Assembly (NCBI GenBank): GCA_027622715.1
Contig: JAQBYN010000012.1
Coordinates: 21,370-85,369, forward strand
Reading direction: 5' to 3'
Source of the DNA: Pseudomonadota bacterium
GTDB taxonomy: Bacteria > Pseudomonadota > Alphaproteobacteria > SHVP01
DNA: 64,000 bases
The notes beneath the pieces were generated by a model. The model worked only from the letters and a program-made list of their open reading frames with translations. It made no database searches and was not told the DNA's origin. Positions 45,379 through 54,549 of the stretch are shown one piece after another. The position numbers and the translations under genes are program-made. Positions within the stretch are counted from its first letter, which is position 1; every line of letters begins with the position of its first letter.

Positions 45379-46289
45379 TAGGTGAACACCGTGCCCACTG
45401 GCACCGACCGTCCACTTAGGAAGTCTGCCGCGCCGAGAATTTGTCGTCCCGCTAGCTGAAGCTTTTCGACCCTAATGGCGCCGGCGCCACAGGCCACCAC
45501 CAGATCGTCGGAGAGCGACTGCCCGGGCAGCCCGGCGCCGGGAACCACCACGGCGGTAAGAATCTTGAGTCGTTCACCCGCAAGGTTTGACCATGCGCCG
45601 GGATTTGGAGAAAAGGCGTTGATCTGCCTGACGACCAGCTCGGCTAGATTCTCCCAGACGATTCTAGTTTCCTTGCGGTCGATCTTTGCGGCGTAGGTAA
45701 TGCCCTCATCAGGCTGTGCCTCTGGCACGATCGCGCCGCTGGCAATCTTCGGCAGGTATTCTCGCACCAAGTCGCTTCCGATTTCTGCCAACCGGTCATG
45801 AAGACTTGCAGCGGTCGTTCGATCGTCAATGGGCGTGGCATGACAGGCATAGACCGCACCCGTATCCAATCCCTCGTCCATTTTCATGAGGCACGCACCT
45901 GTCTGGGTATCCCCGGCCAGAATGGCACGCTGGATCGGCGCCGCCCCACGCCACCGCGGTAAGAGCGATGCATGCACATTGACGCAGCCCAGTTTAGGCG
46001 CTTCTAAGATGGTCTTTGGTAAGATGAGCCCGTACGCGGCCACCACTGCGATATCGACGGCCAACGCGGCGAACAGCTCTTGTTGGGTGGCCGCCTTAAG
46101 GCTGCGAGGCGTTCGAACGTCAATGCCATGCAGCTCAGCAAACCCTTGGACCGGCGATACCTGAATCCGGTGCCCCCGCCCCGCCGGGCGCGGCGGTTGC
46201 GTATAGACACAAACGACCTGGTGATCCGCCAACAAGGTGCGAAGCACGGGGACGGCAAAGTCGGGCGTTCCCATAAAGACGACGCGCAA
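45378..46289 (-). CDS. fmt: Methionyl-tRNA formyltransferase
   Basis: Fmt formylates initiator Met-tRNA using 10-formyl-tetrahydrofolate. The 303-residue protein has V-F-M-G-T-P-D-F-A-V at the start, the V-H-A-S-L-L-P-R-W-R-G-A-A-P-I signature with the active-site region, and a C-terminal tRNA-binding domain. The start is TTG, giving the usual N terminus; no ATG lies at a suitable place. It is 11 bases downstream of def. Confidence 0.97.
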   Translation of the reverse strand: MRVVFMGTPDFAVPVLRTLLADHQVVCVYTQPPRPAGRGHRIQVSPVQGFAELHGIDVRTPRSLKAATQQELFAALAVDIAVVAAYGLILPKTILEAPKLGCVNVHASLLPRWRGAAPIQRAILAGDTQTGACLMKMDEGLDTGAVYACHATPIDDRTTAASLHDRLAEIGSDLVREYLPKIASGAIVPEAQPDEGITYAAKIDRKETRIVWENLAELVVRQINAFSPNPGAWSNLAGERLKILTAVVVPGAGLPGQSLSDDLVVACGAGAIRVEKLQLAGRQILGAADFLSGRSVPVGTVFT

Positions 46290-46300
46290 GGAAAAGGCCC

Positions 46301-46819
46301 CTACTCCGCCGTCTGCAGGCGACGCATTTTCTTCATGCGACGCATGATGATGTTGCGCTTGATCTTGGAGATATGATCGACCAGCAGAACGCCATCGAGA
46401 TGATCAATTTCGTGCTGGAGCGCGATCGCGAGTAGGCCGGTCGCCTTAGCTATACGAATTTCTTCGTTTTCGTCCAAATACCGCACATGGACTTGGGTGG
46501 GTCTTTCCACCTCTTCGTACTGTTCGGGGAACGACAAACAGCCTTCCTCGTGCGGACCGGCCACCGGCCCCTGCCAAATGATTTCAGGATTGACCAAACG
46601 TATTGGCGCAGGCGGGTCAGGGTCCTTCGCGGCGTCGACAACAACGATTCGTTTGGCAACGCCAACCTGAATAGCCGATAGCCCAACGCCCGGCGCTGCA
46701 TACATGGTGTCCAGCATGTCGTCCATCAGCTTGCGGACTTCGGCGTCGATCGTGACCACGGGCCGGGAAACCTGACGCAGAACGGAATCGGGGGCGGTAA
46801 TGATCGAGAGAATGGCCAT
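46301..46819 (-). CDS. def: Peptide deformylase
   Basis: Def removes the N-formyl group from nascent proteins with Fe2+ or Zn2+. The three motifs are G-V-G-L-S-A-I-Q (motif 1), E-E-G-C-L-S-F-P (metal Cys) and Q-H-E-I-D-H-L-D-G (two metal His and catalytic Glu). The 172 residues fit the type I enzyme. It heads def-fmt-truA. Confidence 0.97.
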   Translation of the reverse strand: MAILSIITAPDSVLRQVSRPVVTIDAEVRKLMDDMLDTMYAAPGVGLSAIQVGVAKRIVVVDAAKDPDPPAPIRLVNPEIIWQGPVAGPHEEGCLSFPEQYEEVERPTQVHVRYLDENEEIRIAKATGLLAIALQHEIDHLDGVLLVDHISKIKRNIIMRRMKKMRRLQTAE

Positions 46820-46906
46820 GTTCGGTCTCCAACGCCCCTAACTATGCGCCCACCATCAGGCGGTCAAGGTTGGCGGCCTTGCACCGGGATGCTGTATCCT
46901 CTTTGG

Positions 46907-48130
46907 ATGTCGCTGGTTCAGATTATTCAGACCTCGCCTTGGGTCCCGGTTTTCGTCGTTGCTGGATTTCTTGGTTTGGTCGGTCTCATCCTGCTGACCC
47001 GGAGCCGGGGCCGGACATTAGCTACGGAGCGGCGATTGGCCGAACTGGCGATTTCGACGTCCGGCCTTACCCAGGCGCAAGGTGAGGTTCTTGGGCAAAT
47101 CAAAGCCATGGCGGCGACGACAGCAACTCTTCAGGCAGCCGTGACCGGGACCCTCAATGAACGGCTAGACGCGGTCTCCGGCCAAATGCGCCAGTCGCTG
47201 GAGTCGACGTCGCTGAGGACCGCCGAGAGCCTCGGCGAACTCCGAAAACACCTCAACAAAATCGACGAAGCCCAGCGCAATATTACCGAGCTGTCCAGCC
47301 AGGTCGTCAATCTTCAGGACCTGTTGGCCAACAAACAGGCACGCGGCGCCTTTGGCGAGGTTCAACTCAACGACATCGTTCGAAACATTCTTCCGCCCTC
47401 GGCGTATGACCTGCAAAAAGCGCTCGGTAATGGAATGCGTCCGGATTGCCTCATTCGGCTTCCCAACCCGCCGGGCCCGATCGCTGTTGACGCAAAATTT
47501 CCGCTTGAGAGCTATCAGGCTTTGCGGAAGGCAACGAACGATGCTGAGCGCCTGGTTGCCACACGAAAATTCAAGGCTGACATGCAAAAGCATCTCCGCG
47601 ATATCGCGAGTCGCTACATCGTCCCGGGGGAGACCGCTGAGTCGGCCATCATGTTTATTCCGTCTGAGGCTGTCTACGCAGAGATCCATGGATATCTCGC
47701 CGAGGTTGTCGATGAATCCTATCGTCTACGGGTCTGGATCGTGTCGCCAACGACAATGTGGGCGCTTTTAAACACTGTCCGTGCGGTGCTCAAAGATGTC
47801 CAAATGCGCGAGCAAGCCGATGTCATCCAGGCACAGGTCGGGTTGCTTCTCCAAGACGCGACACGTTTGGATGACCGCGTGGCAGCTCTGGAACGCCATT
47901 TTGGTCAGACCGTCGATGATGTGCGCAAAATTCGCATCTCAACGGATAAGGTCCTTCGCCGGGGCGAACGCATTGGTGAACTCCAGCTAGAGACCGACGG
48001 TTCGCCGGTTGGCGAAGATGCGGACGAATTGCCTCTTTCTGCTCCCCCCGCCCCGCCGCCGACCAAACCGATACAGCAAGAAGCGGCGGGCGAACTTCGG
48101 CTCTCCGGCACGTTGCGCCCGCACGACTAG
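46907..48130 (+). CDS. rmuC: DNA recombination protein RmuC homolog
   Basis: RmuC limits recombination at inverted repeats in E. coli and contains a nuclease-like domain. The roughly 407-residue product has one N-terminal membrane span (about 10-28), a helical coiled-coil region to about residue 140 and the RmuC domain: A-R-G-A-F-G-E-V-Q-L, R-P-D-C-L-I-R-L-P, A-V-D-A-K-F-P-L-E-S-Y and S-P-T-T-M-W-A-L-L. An upstream ATG at 46889 is possible. Its stop and that of the convergent gene share CTAG (48127-48130). Confidence 0.93.
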   Translation: MSLVQIIQTSPWVPVFVVAGFLGLVGLILLTRSRGRTLATERRLAELAISTSGLTQAQGEVLGQIKAMAATTATLQAAVTGTLNERLDAVSGQMRQSLESTSLRTAESLGELRKHLNKIDEAQRNITELSSQVVNLQDLLANKQARGAFGEVQLNDIVRNILPPSAYDLQKALGNGMRPDCLIRLPNPPGPIAVDAKFPLESYQALRKATNDAERLVATRKFKADMQKHLRDIASRYIVPGETAESAIMFIPSEAVYAEIHGYLAEVVDESYRLRVWIVSPTTMWALLNTVRAVLKDVQMREQADVIQAQVGLLLQDATRLDDRVAALERHFGQTVDDVRKIRISTDKVLRRGERIGELQLETDGSPVGEDADELPLSAPPAPPPTKPIQQEAAGELRLSGTLRPHD

Positions 48131-48795
48131 CTGGCGAGCGACACGTCCGCGAAGACGAACCCTTCGCGTTCCACTGTCTCGCCAATCGTAACGTTGAGGT
48201 CACCGTCGAAAATCGGCCCGCCGACGACCAGCGTATGAAATTCGCCGTTCTCGCCGCACGGATCGACTCCGGGAGGTAAATCGCGGAGAAAGGCTTCGTC
48301 GTAGTTTCTGCCCGCGAATGATGCATCGAGCTGCCGCGGATCGACGCAGACAACCATCGCTCGAAGCCCGCCGGCGACCATTTCCCGGGCAAGCCCTTCC
48401 GTCGGCTCGAGCCACAGTGGAAAAACAGCCCGCATTCCGACGGTCGCAAGTTTCGATTCGCGATACTCGCGAATGTCTTCGAGGAAAAGGTCACCGAACG
48501 CGACGGTCCCGATTGTGTCATCGCGCGCGCCAGCCATTGCAGCCGCCATGCGCTCCTCGTAGATCTCATTCGGGGACGGCGCGGGAATCAGGACCTCGAT
48601 AAGAGGCAACCCGGCGGCAGCGGCCTGGGCCTTTAGCACGTTGCGGCGCACGCCGTGCATAGACACCCGTTCGTAAGGCTCGGTAACCGTGGTCAAAAGG
48701 CCGACCACTTCATAGTCCGTACCCGTCCTGAGTCTGTACAGCGACCAAGCACTATCCTTCCCGCTACTCCAGCTGAGCAGGATGCGCTCTCTCAC
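48127..48795 (-). CDS. ATP-pyrophosphatase of the diphthine-ammonia ligase family (DUF71)
   Basis: A 222-residue PP-loop ATPase. The ATP pyrophosphate loop is [10 protein letters not shown] near the N terminus. The C-terminal E-N-G-E-F-H-T-L-V motif is the signature of the DUF71/Dph6 family. Bacteria lack diphthamide, so the reaction here is an unidentified amidation. The start is GTG, overlapping the recR stop (GTGA); the frame stays open upstream inside recR. Confidence 0.87.
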   Translation of the reverse strand: MRERILLSWSSGKDSAWSLYRLRTGTDYEVVGLLTTVTEPYERVSMHGVRRNVLKAQAAAAGLPLIEVLIPAPSPNEIYEERMAAAMAGARDDTIGTVAFGDLFLEDIREYRESKLATVGMRAVFPLWLEPTEGLAREMVAGGLRAMVVCVDPRQLDASFAGRNYDEAFLRDLPPGVDPCGENGEFHTLVVGGPIFDGDLNVTIGETVEREGFVFADVSLAS

Positions 48796-49394
48796 GGCAG
48801 ATCGACCGCGCGCCGCGCCTTTAGCGCGGTGTTGAGCGTACCTTCGTCCAAATAGTCGAGTTCGCCACCGACCGGGAGGCCGTGCGCTAGGCGGGTGACC
48901 ATGACATCGCAACCGGCGAGACGATCCACGACATAGTGCGCCGTGGTCTGGCCGTCGACGGTCGCGCTGGTCGCAAGGATGATTTCGTGAACCGTCTCGG
49001 ATTTGGCGCGCGAAACAAGGCCACTGATTCGGAGCTCGTCTGGGCCTATGCCATCCAACGCCGACAAGACACCGCCCAATACATGGAACCGACCGCGGTA
49101 ATCAATAACCCGCTCCAATGCCCAAAGATCGGCAACGTCCTCGACAACGCAAATTGCCGTCTCATCGCGCTTTGGATCGCTACAAAAATAGCAAGGCTGC
49201 GTCGTGTCGAGGTTGCCGCATATCGTGCACTCGTGGACTGCATCAGCCGCCTTCAGCAGCGCGTCGGCGAGCGGCCGCAGCAGCGTTTCCTTCTTCTTCA
49301 GGAGTTGTAGGACGGCGCGCTTTGCCGAGCGCGGACCCAGGCCGGGAAGCTTCGCTAGGAGCTGGGCCAACCGCTCGATTTCTGCGCCGTGCAC
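48792..49394 (-). CDS. recR: Recombination mediator RecR
   Basis: RecR works with RecO/RecF to load RecA at gaps. The 200-residue protein has the helix-hairpin-helix L-P-G-L-G-P-R-S-A, a zinc finger (Cys56, Cys59, Cys68, Cys71) and a Toprim domain beginning I-C-V-V-E-D. The start is GTG. ybaB lies 12 bases upstream and dnaX before that, the standard cluster. Confidence 0.97.
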   Translation of the reverse strand: MHGAEIERLAQLLAKLPGLGPRSAKRAVLQLLKKKETLLRPLADALLKAADAVHECTICGNLDTTQPCYFCSDPKRDETAICVVEDVADLWALERVIDYRGRFHVLGGVLSALDGIGPDELRISGLVSRAKSETVHEIILATSATVDGQTTAHYVVDRLAGCDVMVTRLAHGLPVGGELDYLDEGTLNTALKARRAVDLP

Positions 49395-49406
49395 GTGTTA
49401 ATCCTA

Positions 49407-49727
49407 CTAGAAGGGCAGTTTCATGCCAGGTGGCAGCTCGATGCCGCCGGTCAGTTTCTTCATTTCCTCGGATGCGAATCGCTCGACTTTGGCTTTGGCG
49501 TCATTGTGCGCGGCGACGATTAAGTCTTCGACGATCTCGGTCTCACCAGACATCAACGAGGGATCGATTCGGACAGCACGAACATCACCCTTGCCGTTGA
49601 GGGTCACCTCAACCAAGCCAGCACCAGACGCGCCTTTGATCTCGACAGCAGCGAGTTGCTCCTGCATCTCGGCCATTTTGGCTTGCATCTGCTGCGCCTG
49701 TTTCATCATCTGCCCGAGATTCTTCAA
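49407..49727 (-). CDS. ybaB: Nucleoid-associated protein YbaB/EbfC
   Basis: A 106-residue DNA-binding dimer subunit. The Met/Gln-rich first helix ([12 protein letters not shown]) and the [11 protein letters not shown] strand pair are typical, as is the C-terminal P-P-G-M-K-L-P-F. The start is TTG and overlaps the dnaX stop (TTGA), so its translation is coupled to dnaX. Confidence 0.96.
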   Translation of the reverse strand: MKNLGQMMKQAQQMQAKMAEMQEQLAAVEIKGASGAGLVEVTLNGKGDVRAVRIDPSLMSGETEIVEDLIVAAHNDAKAKVERFASEEMKKLTGGIELPPGMKLPF

Positions 49728-51472
49728 TTGCCGTTCTCCGTCGCCATGCCGTCATCCAAGGATTCATCATCAGAGTCATCAGGTCGCGCCGAGTCGGGCG
49801 AAACAAGATCTCGCACTTCTCGTATTTCTGCCCCGGGGAACTGATCCAACGCCGCGCGCACCAGCGGATGACGTTCCGCTTCGCCGCGACGCTGAGCCGT
49901 TTCTGTTTCTTGTTGTTCCTGTATCGTCGGGTCGCCCACGTCATTGGATGGCGAGACCAACCAAGTCTCACCCGTCGCCTCGCTAAGGAACCGGCTGAGA
50001 TGCTGCGGCAGTTTTGGCGGCGTTCGGTCAGTTAGACGGAGATCTATCCGTCCAGGTTCCATGCGAACCAGATGCACATTTGTCACCAAATGGCTCCGCA
50101 AGATGTACTCCATCTTTGCCTCAGCGAGATCGACAACGTCCTGGAAAGTGGAAATAGCAGCTTCGGTCTTGGGCTTGTCCACGTGCCGCGGTTCGGCGTG
50201 CGCGACCGCGGTGGCCGGAGCACCAGCCGATGGTGCGCCGTCCGTTTGCCCCCGCGAAGGGGCGGAATTTGCTGCGTTTTCCGTTCCCTGATTTTCGCCG
50301 GCCTGTCCCTCAATTGTCCTGATAATGTCGGCAGGCGCGGGAAGCGCCGCCGCATAGCCAAGGCGAACTAGAACCATTTCGCAGGCTGCGTATGGCGCGG
50401 GTGCCGTTTGCACCTCTTGCAACCCTTTCAAGAGAAGTTGCCAGGTTCGCGTCAGCTCACCCATTGTAAGTTTTTCGGCCATGGCCTGGCCCCGGACCCG
50501 TTCCACCTCGGTCGCCGCCAAGTCCTCGGCTGCCGCCCGAGTCACCTTGAGGCGCGTCAGCCAATGGACGAATTCGAGCAAATCCTGAATAACAATAACG
50601 GGATCCGTCCCTAACTCGTACAGCTCTCGCGCAATACCGAGCGCGTCCCCGATCTTTCCGCCCATCGTCATTTCGAAGAGATCAATCAGGCGAGTTCGGC
50701 CGGCCAGCCCGAGCATACTTTGCACGGCTTCTTCGGTGACTGCGCCGTCGCAAAACGCGAATGCTTGATCCAACAACGACAACGCGTCACGGACCGACCC
50801 TTCTGCGGCCCTGGCAATCATCGATAGGGCACCGACATCGGTTGGGACGTTTTCTTGCTTGGCGATGTCACCCAAATGTCCGATGAGGACTTCGGAGTCG
50901 AGGCGCCGAAGATCGAACCGTTGGCAGCGCGACAGAACCGTTACCGGAACCTTGCGGATCTCAGTCGTTGCAAAGACGAACTTTACATGGGGCGGCGGCT
51001 CCTCAAGCGTCTTGAGCAACGCATTGAAGGCCTGCTTCGACAACATGTGCACTTCATCGATGATGTAGATTTTGTAGCGCGCTGACGCCGGCAGATATCG
51101 GACGTTGTCGATAATCTCGCGAATATTATCGACGCCGGTGTGGCTCGCCGCGTCAATTTCGATGACGTCAACGTGGCGGTCTTCGCCAATCGCTAGGCAG
51201 TGCTCGCAGACGCTGCATGGATCAATTGTCGGGCCGCCCTTGCCATCTGGCCCGATACAATTGAGCGCGCGCGCGATGATCCGCGCCGTTGTGGTTTTCC
51301 CAATTCCGCGGACGCCAGTAAGGATGAATGCCTGGGCGATCCGCCCCGTTTGGAACGCATTGGCCAGAGTCCGCACCATCGCGCTCTGCCCGACGAACAT
51401 GTCCGTGAACGTCTTCGGACGGTATTTGCGGGCCAATACCCGGTAAGACTGATCTTGCTCTGATGACGGCAT
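49724..51472 (-). CDS. dnaX: DNA polymerase III subunits gamma and tau
   Basis: DnaX is the clamp-loader ATPase and the organiser of the replicase. The 582-residue product has Walker [10 protein letters not shown], a four-Cys zinc module starting at C-S-V-C-E-H-C, Walker [10 protein letters not shown], and sensor 1 A-T-T-E. The C-terminal tau region includes a DUF3646-like alphaproteobacterial segment and an acidic tail. I saw no clear A-rich slippery site for a short gamma form. The ATG at 51470-51472 gives Met-Pro-Ser-Ser; a TTG 33 bases earlier is less likely. Confidence 0.96.
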   Translation of the reverse strand: MPSSEQDQSYRVLARKYRPKTFTDMFVGQSAMVRTLANAFQTGRIAQAFILTGVRGIGKTTTARIIARALNCIGPDGKGGPTIDPCSVCEHCLAIGEDRHVDVIEIDAASHTGVDNIREIIDNVRYLPASARYKIYIIDEVHMLSKQAFNALLKTLEEPPPHVKFVFATTEIRKVPVTVLSRCQRFDLRRLDSEVLIGHLGDIAKQENVPTDVGALSMIARAAEGSVRDALSLLDQAFAFCDGAVTEEAVQSMLGLAGRTRLIDLFEMTMGGKIGDALGIARELYELGTDPVIVIQDLLEFVHWLTRLKVTRAAAEDLAATEVERVRGQAMAEKLTMGELTRTWQLLLKGLQEVQTAPAPYAACEMVLVRLGYAAALPAPADIIRTIEGQAGENQGTENAANSAPSRGQTDGAPSAGAPATAVAHAEPRHVDKPKTEAAISTFQDVVDLAEAKMEYILRSHLVTNVHLVRMEPGRIDLRLTDRTPPKLPQHLSRFLSEATGETWLVSPSNDVGDPTIQEQQETETAQRRGEAERHPLVRAALDQFPGAEIREVRDLVSPDSARPDDSDDESLDDGMATENGN

Positions 51473-51520
51473 AGGTCTTTTTTTGTGAGGTTGACCCAAC
51501 GCCAACGAAAATCGGCGAAG

Positions 51521-51620
51521 GTGGGAGATTGGTTAGGCAACCCAGTTGCATCCCGTTACGGCTGCTTCCTTCCGGACCTGACCGGATTGGCGAGCGCGAC
51601 CGTCCGCCGCCAACCTCCCG
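51521..51620 (-). ncRNA. ffs: Signal recognition particle 4.5S-type RNA
   Basis: On the minus strand the universal SRP loop GGTCAGGTCCGGAAGGAAGC followed by AGCCGTAACG is present (about 51558-51585). The ends pair: GGGAGGTTGG (51610-51619) with CCAATCTCCC (51523-51532), ten pairs with one G-U. This gives a compact hairpin of about 100 bases, the usual small bacterial form that binds Ffh. It lies just upstream of dnaX, as in many alphaproteobacteria. The exact 3' end is not resolved. Confidence 0.95.
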
Positions 51621-51625
51621 CCGGG

Positions 51626-51655
51626 ACTATATCGCATTGAATCGAAAGTGCCCAA
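51626..51655 (-). promoter_or_regulatory. Promoter of the SRP RNA gene
   Basis: On the minus strand TTGGGC (51650-51655) and TATAGT (51626-51631) are 18 bases apart. Initiation seven bases on falls at about 51619, exactly where the SRP RNA terminal stem begins, which supports both calls. Confidence 0.65.
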
Positions 51656-51706
51656 GGCAACGCTCGCTTGCGCGGCCTGCAACGGGGTGTAAGTGTTGAG
51701 AACACC

Positions 51707-52690
51707 ATGCAGGCGTTAAACACCTTCGAAGGCAATGTATTTGCCGGAAATCTCCTGGATCGCGCAGGCAATCTCCGACGCAATCCGGATTGGCTGGCGG
51801 CACAAGTCTGCGCTCCAACGGCACGATTCTTACCGGTCTGGCAGCTAAAAGTGCCGGTCGCCGCTGATCCATCACCTAGTCTTTTGTGGTTGTCTGCCTC
51901 AGACACCATCGCGCGGCTGGACATTGCCAATCCAATCCTCCTGGGCATCGACGATGGAGGCATACCCTATTTCGCTTTGGACGCGGATGCATGTGGCGCG
52001 CCACCTAGCTTTGCAGGCGTTGACTATCAAGAAGTCCGCGCCGTGGCCCCAAATATCGCGCGCGGCGAGGCGGCGCTGCTTGCGCAAGCGCGATCGCTAG
52101 TCGATTGGCATCAGCGTCACGGTTTTTGCGCTGTATGTGGATCGGTGACCCAAATGCGCGACGCCGGTTATGTCAGGCGGTGTTCCAACATGTCATGCGG
52201 TGCCCAGCACTTTCCGCGGACGGATCCGGTGGTCATCATGCTGGTCCAGCGTGGCGATCAATGCCTGGTGGGCCGTCAGAAGTGGTTTCCGGCCGGTTTC
52301 TATTCGACGCTCGCCGGGTTTATGGAGCCGGGCGAATCGATTGAAGAGGCCGTCCGTCGCGAGGTTTGGGAAGAATCCGGCATTGAAGTGGGCGAGGTTC
52401 GTTATCATTCCTCGCAACCTTGGCCTTACCCATCATCGCTGATGATTGGCTGCTTCGGCGAAGCCACCACCGACCAAATTACGGTGGACAAACTGGAACT
52501 GGAGGACGCGCGCTGGGTAGATCGAGACGTTGTCCGCCTCGCCATCGATCGTGTCACCGCGCGAGCCGTTGATCCGTTTTCTCAAAGCGGCGCGGAGGAG
52601 GGACCGGGCGAACCGGAACTCTTAGTGCCTGCCCCGATGGCGATCGCCCACCAGCTGATGCGCTCTTGGGTTTATCCGAACGGGACCTGA
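51707..52690 (+). CDS. nudC: NAD(+) diphosphatase / NAD-decapping Nudix hydrolase
   Basis: NudC hydrolyses NADH and removes NAD caps from RNA. The 327 residues contain a zinc ribbon (C-A-V-C-G and C-S-N-M-S-C-G), the Nudix box G-F-M-E-P-G-E-S-I-E-E-A-V with R-E-V-W-E-E-S-G, and the NudC-specific S-Q-P-W-P-Y-P-S-S. The ATG at 51707 is the first Met that gives a sensible N terminus. Its stop is one base from the convergent pheA stop. Confidence 0.95.
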   Translation: MQALNTFEGNVFAGNLLDRAGNLRRNPDWLAAQVCAPTARFLPVWQLKVPVAADPSPSLLWLSASDTIARLDIANPILLGIDDGGIPYFALDADACGAPPSFAGVDYQEVRAVAPNIARGEAALLAQARSLVDWHQRHGFCAVCGSVTQMRDAGYVRRCSNMSCGAQHFPRTDPVVIMLVQRGDQCLVGRQKWFPAGFYSTLAGFMEPGESIEEAVRREVWEESGIEVGEVRYHSSQPWPYPSSLMIGCFGEATTDQITVDKLELEDARWVDRDVVRLAIDRVTARAVDPFSQSGAEEGPGEPELLVPAPMAIAHQLMRSWVYPNGT

Positions 52691-52691
52691 G

Positions 52692-53543
52692 TTAACCCCG
52701 TCCGCGAAACGGATGGGCTGGGTAGACCCCCAATATTTTCAGTTTTGAAGTGAAAAACTGGAGTTCCTCTAGGGCAAGACTGACATTCTTATCGTCGGCA
52801 TGGCCCTCAACGTCCGCGTAGAACTGCGTCGCGTTGAAGCTGCCGCCAACCTGATAGCTCTCTAGCTTAGTCATGTTAACGCTATTCGTGGCAAACCCGC
52901 CCATCGCCTTGTATAGCGCTGATGGAACGTTGCGCACCTGAAAGACAAAGGACGTCATTGCCGGGCCGTCAGTCGGCTCAGGACGCTTTGCTGTACGCGA
53001 GAGGACCACAAATCGGGTCGTGTTGTGATCAGCATCCTCGATGTCATGTCGGATCACATCGAGGCCATAGATTTCGCCAGCCAACGCCGAGGCAATCGCC
53101 GCGTGGGCGCTGTCACCCGCATCGGCAATGTCTTTTGCCGAACCGGCGGTGTCCGCTTCGATTTCTGCTTTGAGCCCGAGGTCTCGGATCAAATTGCGGC
53201 ACTGACTTAAGGCCTGGATATGGCTGTGGACGACCTTGATGTCGGCAACCGTCGCGCCTTTGACCCCGAGCAGGCAATGGTTCACCCGCTGAAAGTGCTC
53301 GGCCACAATGTAGAGACCGGAGTCGGGCAGAAAGGTGTGGATGTCGGCGACTCGACCGGCCACCGAATTTTCGATGGGGATCATCGCCAGGCCGGCGTTG
53401 CCCGATTTGACGGCATCAAACGCATCCTCGAACGAGCCGCAGGGCATCGCCTCAAGGTTGGGAAAAGCCTCGCGGCAAGCAAGATGTGAGTACGCCCCAG
53501 CAAATCCCTGGAACGCGATCATGTTGTCCGCCGGCGACGCCAT
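52692..53543 (-). CDS. pheA: Prephenate dehydratase
   Basis: Converts prephenate to phenylpyruvate for phenylalanine. This is the stand-alone form (283 residues) with no chorismate mutase domain. G-F-A-G-A-Y-S-H at the start, the catalytic T-R-F in N-T-T-R-F-V-V-L, and a C-terminal ACT domain (L-E-S-Y-Q-V-G and F-Y-A-D-V-E-G-H) for phenylalanine feedback are visible. It lies 23 bases downstream of kdsB. Confidence 0.96.
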   Translation of the reverse strand: MASPADNMIAFQGFAGAYSHLACREAFPNLEAMPCGSFEDAFDAVKSGNAGLAMIPIENSVAGRVADIHTFLPDSGLYIVAEHFQRVNHCLLGVKGATVADIKVVHSHIQALSQCRNLIRDLGLKAEIEADTAGSAKDIADAGDSAHAAIASALAGEIYGLDVIRHDIEDADHNTTRFVVLSRTAKRPEPTDGPAMTSFVFQVRNVPSALYKAMGGFATNSVNMTKLESYQVGGSFNATQFYADVEGHADDKNVSLALEELQFFTSKLKILGVYPAHPFRGRG

Positions 53544-53566
53544 AATAGTCTCTATCTAATTGATTT

Positions 53567-54316
53567 TTAGCATAAAATTCGCCTTGCCTCAGCGAGTTGT
53601 GCGGGAGTATCGACACCGAGCGGAACGCTGTCAACGCGGCGCGCCATGATGGACATGCCCGCTTCAAGCGCCCTCAATTGCTCCAACCGTTCGCTCTTTT
53701 CTAGGACGCTCGGTGGCAACGCGACGAACCGCTCCAGCGCCGGTCGGCGATACGCATAGATGCCAATGTGATGGTAGCGCGGCGCGTCGCCAAAAGGGAC
53801 CGGCAGGCGAGAGAAGTAAAGCGCTGGCGCGGTATCGACGCCTGGCGCAAACGCCACGACCGCCTTGGTGACGTTGGGGTCGTTCGCTTCTTCATCGGTA
53901 CGAATTTCCGTCACCAGTGTGGCTATATCGACGTCTGCAGGTGCGGAAACTAGGGCCGTGGCCAGCCGGCGGATATCCGCCGGATCGATCGTCGGCAAGT
54001 CGCCTTGAAGATTGATGATCAATTCAGACGACAAGCCAAGCTTCCCAATTGCCTCGCGTACGCGGTCGGACCCCGACGCGTGGTCGGACCGCGTCAAAAC
54101 CGCGTCTCCGCCGGCGGCAATGATAGCGTCAGCAATTTCCTGCTCGGCACACGCCACCACCACCGGCCCAAGGTCTGCTTCACACGCCCGGCGCCAAACA
54201 TGGACAATCATTGGTGAGCCACAAATATCGGCTAGGGGCTTGCCTGGCAGCCGCGACGACGCCATTCGGGCCGGAATGACGACGACAGGCGCGTCACTCG
54301 AATGGTCTTGGTTCAT
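53567..54316 (-). CDS. kdsB: 3-deoxy-manno-octulosonate (KDO) cytidylyltransferase
   Basis: KdsB activates KDO as CMP-KDO for lipopolysaccharide. The 249-residue protein has V-I-P-A-R-M-A-S-S-R-L-P-G-K-P-L, D-H-A-S-G-S-D-R-V, I-N-L-Q-G-D-L-P and H-I-G-I-Y-A-Y-R-R, all standard. It shows that the organism makes KDO-containing LPS. The chosen ATG lacks a strong ribosome site; the frame is open for 16 codons before it. Confidence 0.96.
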   Translation of the reverse strand: MNQDHSSDAPVVVIPARMASSRLPGKPLADICGSPMIVHVWRRACEADLGPVVVACAEQEIADAIIAAGGDAVLTRSDHASGSDRVREAIGKLGLSSELIINLQGDLPTIDPADIRRLATALVSAPADVDIATLVTEIRTDEEANDPNVTKAVVAFAPGVDTAPALYFSRLPVPFGDAPRYHHIGIYAYRRPALERFVALPPSVLEKSERLEQLRALEAGMSIMARRVDSVPLGVDTPAQLAEARRILC

Positions 54317-54408
54317 GTTTTCTACGTCCGTTGGAGGGCAAAGCCTCAGCAGAGGGCATGACAATAGTCCGGCTTGCGGGCCTGACGCTGATGGTAGGAG
54401 CTAAGCCA

Positions 54409-54549
54409 ATGGAAATCATTCGCTTTTTTGACCCAGAAACGCTGGCAGAGAGCCAAAAATTGGGTTATTCATGCGCCCGTCAATGCGTTGCGCCGTGGGT
54501 CGATTTCGGGAATAGTCGGGCGGCAAGCCACGAGGAAGTTGGTCGATGA
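54409..54549 (+). CDS. Candidate 46-residue small ORF coupled to the cytochrome c gene
   Basis: ATG at 54409 has a good Shine-Dalgarno (AGGAG, 54396-54400, eight bases upstream). The stop TGA at 54547-54549 overlaps the cytochrome ATG (ATGA). The peptide begins Met-Glu-Ile-Ile-Arg-Phe-Phe-Asp and contains C-A-R-Q-C. Third-position GC is about half, less than in the neighbours. It could be a real small protein or a translational leader. No homolog is recognised. Confidence 0.35.
   Translation: MEIIRFFDPETLAESQKLGYSCARQCVAPWVDFGNSRAASHEEVGR

Noticed and set aside
49724..51472. Programmed frameshift site for a short DnaX (gamma) product
   Set aside because: No A-rich slippery heptamer with a downstream hairpin was found inside the gene; the A run near 51480 is upstream of the start codon.
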